Assembly: GCA_029945375.1 (NCBI GenBank)
Contig: CM057058.1
Location: forward strand, 1-64,000
DNA length: 64,000 nt
Direction of reading: 5' to 3'
Source: Agaricus subrufescens
Taxonomy: Eukaryota > Basidiomycota > Agaricomycetes > Agaricales > Agaricaceae
The notes under the pieces are model-generated. The model was not told where the DNA came from, searched no databases, and saw only the letters and a program-made list of their open reading frames with translations. The translations under genes were made by a program, and so were the position numbers. Below, piece after piece: positions 61,501 to 64,000 of this stretch; within the stretch, counting starts at the first letter, position 1, and each line of letters begins with the position of its first letter.

Positions 61501-61804
61501 TTGGAGAAGGCATTATGTGGGTCTCGGTAAGTTACATCTCTCCAGGTGTAGGTCGTGCCATGTTTATAAACTATCGCATGTTCAGAAACGATCCTTTGTT
61601 TTCTCCCTTCCCATGGTTTTCCTGGCGTACGCAGTCATTGGTTTCATAACCGCGATTGCTTTCTATTACTTCAAGGGGCCCGCTTCGATCAACGTGCTCA
61701 CCGTGCAGAATACTTTTGCATACAACACTCGGTGGACGACAGTTAGCGCCGTTGGAGCTATTGCTGGTGTGTTGACCATGTCGGCCTTACTGTTTAGGCT
61801 CTGA
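58539..61804 (+). CDS. WW-domain-like membrane protein with long proline-rich N-terminus
   Basis: From ATG 58539 a 1.24-kb first exon encodes a disordered Pro/Glu/Ala-rich region with imperfect tandem copies of PPPIPEPEPV (about 59240-59390). Further exons give YSDPFSPPLAPRITVSDG, then ETQPLLGTSKGQ. Next is a WW-like segment, LHDLGWIEYHLPDGTFYYVH followed by PTRRVTTDLN, with the second aromatic of a canonical WW domain less clear. A conserved region has MEYRYWSFMECHPAH and PFSQDECQELNSLL. The C-terminus has four hydrophobic helices (FFDVIISIICLGIPYIFY, IVLSAAVTFLSLPGLVGVA, FVFSLPMVFLAYAVIGFI and VSAVGAIAGVLTMSALLF) and stops at 61804. Proteins of this layout are common in Agaricomycetes and of unknown function. 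Confidence 0.78.
59240..59392 (+). repeat. imperfect coding repeat PxPEPEPV
   Basis: Four successive units of about 45 bp encode variants of PPPxPEPE(P/H)(V/A) inside the proline-rich part of the WW/TM gene. Such arrays often vary in copy number between strains. Confidence 0.65.
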
Positions 61805-62127
61805 GAGCTTGATCCTTTGTGTACGATCTCTCCCACCTGTATTTGTGTTTGATCACATGTTTATCAATTCGTCTTCGTTGTATTTATGGCTAGTGACACT
61901 CTCACTCGCTTCGTGAGGATATACAATACGGAATAGACCCAACTCAAGAACACAGGCGATTGTCTTGAACCATACATGACATTTACTACCTCTCATCCAC
62001 GAAGCCAGCACGATCTCCCTTCCCAATACTGTTCAACTGGTCTTCGCGCCTATCAAGGTCACGGAATCTATTTTTGTTGCGGGTTCCGATGAGACAACTT
62101 TGGCTATGGACAGAGATGGTGAACTGC
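61805..62127. other. convergent 3' region
   Basis: This gap lies between the stops of the WW/TM gene and the POT transporter. No gene is seen. Confidence 0.45.
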
Positions 62128-64000
62128 TTACATCACAAAGAAGATCGTGCCAGTGACCCAGGCCGTAACAGCGAAAGAGCCGAACAACCAGACGAATCGA
62201 TTTTCCACATTAACAGCGGTGAGTGCGAAATTAAGGGCTGAGCTGAGTGCATTCTGGAATTGGGCGAATGCTGTGACCACAGATCGCATACGGTGAGGTG
62301 CCTATTTAGCCTGTGTTAGGGAAAGATTTTAAATTTGGGACGAATTTGGTTTTTTACCTTAGTAAAAGCGTATTCGATAGAGGTGATGGAAGCGAACATT
62401 TCGGATAGTGCGACAAGAATGTAAGGCCCAGAGACTACCCAGACATTGATCTTTGAGGGGAAAGGATTGCCATCTGGGTCCAGACAAGTTGACGGTTCAT
62501 CATTGTGACAGGGCGAACCGAGATAAATATAGTGTTCTAGAACAGCCGCATATAGCATTGCTTCCCCATTCCATTGACGTGAGCATAGGTTGATGCAAAA
62601 AAAAATATTTCGTGCACTCACCAAGACCTGCGACGAGGAATCCAGCGTAGATACGTTTGATAGGAGAAAAATTGATACGCCATCGACGTAGTAGTGGATA
62701 TATAACATAGTCCATAAGGGGCACCATGATAATGATAGCTATGGGGTTCAAATTCTGGATTAGGTCGTTGGGAGTCCCATTGAGTGTCATCCCAGCAGCC
62801 ACTGTTCCCAAATTTCCATTGATCTGAGAATAGCCTAGGTGAAATGAGGTGGACAGTTCACATCTCAGGTGAGGAGGTTTACTCACAAAGCCAGTAAAAA
62901 GGGAAAAAGAGGAAAACAGTGCAAGCATTGAGAGCGCGTGACACTTCACCGACGAACTCGTCGTCCCATGTAATCTTTGCGGGCACATGACCGTCTTGAT
63001 AAGAACCTATCAAACCACGAAGATATTAGATTAGCCATAGAAGCACAATGAATCTTACTAGGTCTAGCGGGATCCCAGAAATTTTTAGCACGAATCGCTC
63101 GAATAGTTCTGATGGGGTTGAGAGACCAGCGTGGCCCTAACGCAAACTTGATTACACGCAACGTCTGAGGTAATGTTAGATATTGTAAGGGTGAGAATGG
63201 CGTTAGTTTTGGGTACCTCAAGGAGAACGGAGCCTCGAGGAGGGGTCATAACGTAATTCTTCCTCCCAACGATAAGCACAAGGGGAACCAAACAAAAGAT
63301 GCCAGTGGGGACAAGATAAGCCGCCCAATATCCATGATCGCGAGCAAGGAATGAGGCGGAAATAGCGCCACAAGACCCAAAGTTAATTCCCGCGTAAAAC
63401 CCTATGAATTGGTCAGAGACATCGTTGAACGAACCATGAAAATGAAGCATACAGAGATAAGTGCTCTGTATAGTGAGGGTGGGGGATTTTATAACGATTT
63501 CGCCGGAAGGTAGAGTCTCCTTGCGAAGTTTCCCAGTGTATTGTTCCGCGATCATAGGTGCAACGTTAGACTTGATAGCACTGCGTTATTATTGTGTAAG
63601 TGACCCTTTCGGGGATATGGTCAACAGACCCTCACCCTGCACCGAGACCCATCACAACAATGGCCAAGACCAAGAGTCCTAGAGCCACTTGTGGATTCGC
63701 TAGCGACGCTGGGGTCGCAGAACCCACAAGGATGATATGGCCAGCCCTGTGTGAAATTAGTACAAGCCTCAGGAAAAATCCAAATCCTCGTACAAACAAA
63801 CAACAGAGAAGACAATGATAGTTGTATAACGACCCCAGAGCGTGTCTGCGATGATACCACCGACAAAGGGAGTAATATAGACCCAGAAATTATTGAACTA
63901 TGAGAGTGTCAAAAGGCCGAATCAATGAGCTGTGATATGTGATTGCGTACCGTGGCTGGTCAAATCATGAGTGGACAGAAGAGCGGGGAGCAGTGAGCAC
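62128..64000 (-). CDS. POT/PTR2-family proton-coupled peptide transporter, partial
   Basis: The gene runs off the right edge, so the N-terminus is missing. Readable exons, in protein order: NNFWVYITPFVGGIIADTLW (the conserved DxxxG/RYTTI region), LLVLAIVVMGLGAG-like and AIKSNVAPMIAEQYTG, then STYLCMLHFHGSFNDVSDQF and FIGFYAGINFGSCGAIS. These are followed by GYWAAYLVPTGIF, FALGPRWSLNPIRTIR, ITWDDEFVGEV, QINGNLGTVAAGMTLNGTPN, LNPIAIIIMVPLMDYVIYPLL, YIYLGSPCHNDEPSTC, VSGPYILVALSEMFASITSI and MRSVVTAFAQFQNALSS, and the end GTIFFVM with stop 62128-62130. This order fits fungal di/tripeptide importers of the plasma membrane. The three-way signature FYxxINxGS is present as FYAGINFGS. Confidence 0.85.

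Noticed and set aside
1..64000. tRNA, rRNA, CRISPR arrays, bacterial-type promoters or operons
   Set aside because: No cloverleaf with a clear GGTTCRA box, no rRNA-like conserved stretches and no regularly spaced short repeats were seen by eye. A tRNAscan/Infernal run would be needed to exclude RNA genes firmly.

Overview
The window looks like nuclear DNA of a filamentous basidiomycete, most likely an Agaricomycete. Genes are split by many introns of about 45-60 nt with GT...AG ends. The proteins that can be read fit fungi, and several fit basidiomycetes in particular: a GPI-anchored macrophage-activating-glycoprotein-like wall protein, a proline-rich WW/transmembrane protein, CPS1-like M20 peptidase, a Lunapark-like ER protein, a POT peptide transporter, and a P450 with a membrane-anchor plus Pro-rich N-terminus. 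A Ceratobasidium/Rhizoctonia-like source is possible but cannot be shown from this sequence alone. Gene models were assembled by hand from reading frames, splice signals and family resemblance; protein lengths are exact where exon sums are quoted and approximate elsewhere.

Layout. 1-3.6 kb holds a diverged satellite-like repeat with a 505-bp period, plus a palindrome-rich patch. 3.6-5.0 kb (minus) is an HNH-nuclease-domain gene. At 5.4 kb there is a truncated, frameshifted P450 relic. An F-box/LRR-like gene (6.1-7.8, minus) and the GPI-anchored wall protein (8.0-9.3, minus) follow. A complete 12-exon P450 lies at 10.9-13.0 (minus) and an unrecognised two-exon membrane protein at 14.1-16.0 (minus). 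The plus-strand formaldehyde-dehydrogenase-like enzyme (18.5-20.5) and ABCF ATPase (21.4-23.8) converge on a PP4-type phosphatase catalytic subunit (25.0-26.8, minus), with an NRG1-like C2H2 factor directly upstream of it (26.9-28.2, minus). About 6 kb without convincing genes follows.

The second half holds the M20 carboxypeptidase (34.3-36.8, plus); a DNA ligase of the small LigE/PBCV-1-like type fused behind three tandem SWIM zinc-finger modules (38.2-41.5, plus); a small Cys-rich-headed protein (43.9-44.7, minus); a two-finger GATA factor (46.9-48.1, minus); a Lunapark-like gene (50.1-51.4, plus); a 4.9-kb gene-poor stretch; a FLAR-like P-loop kinase (56.3-57.1, plus); an Alba-like protein (57.4-58.0, minus); the WW/TM protein (58.5-61.8, plus); and a POT transporter running off the right end (62.1-64.0, minus).

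The genes do not form one pathway; this is mostly a mix of housekeeping and accessory loci. The most unusual item is the SWIM x3-LigE-type ligase. Its three modules repeat not only the zinc-finger sequence but also the same exon pattern, including 10-nt and 15-nt microexons. No tRNA, rRNA, CRISPR array or intact transposon was recognised.
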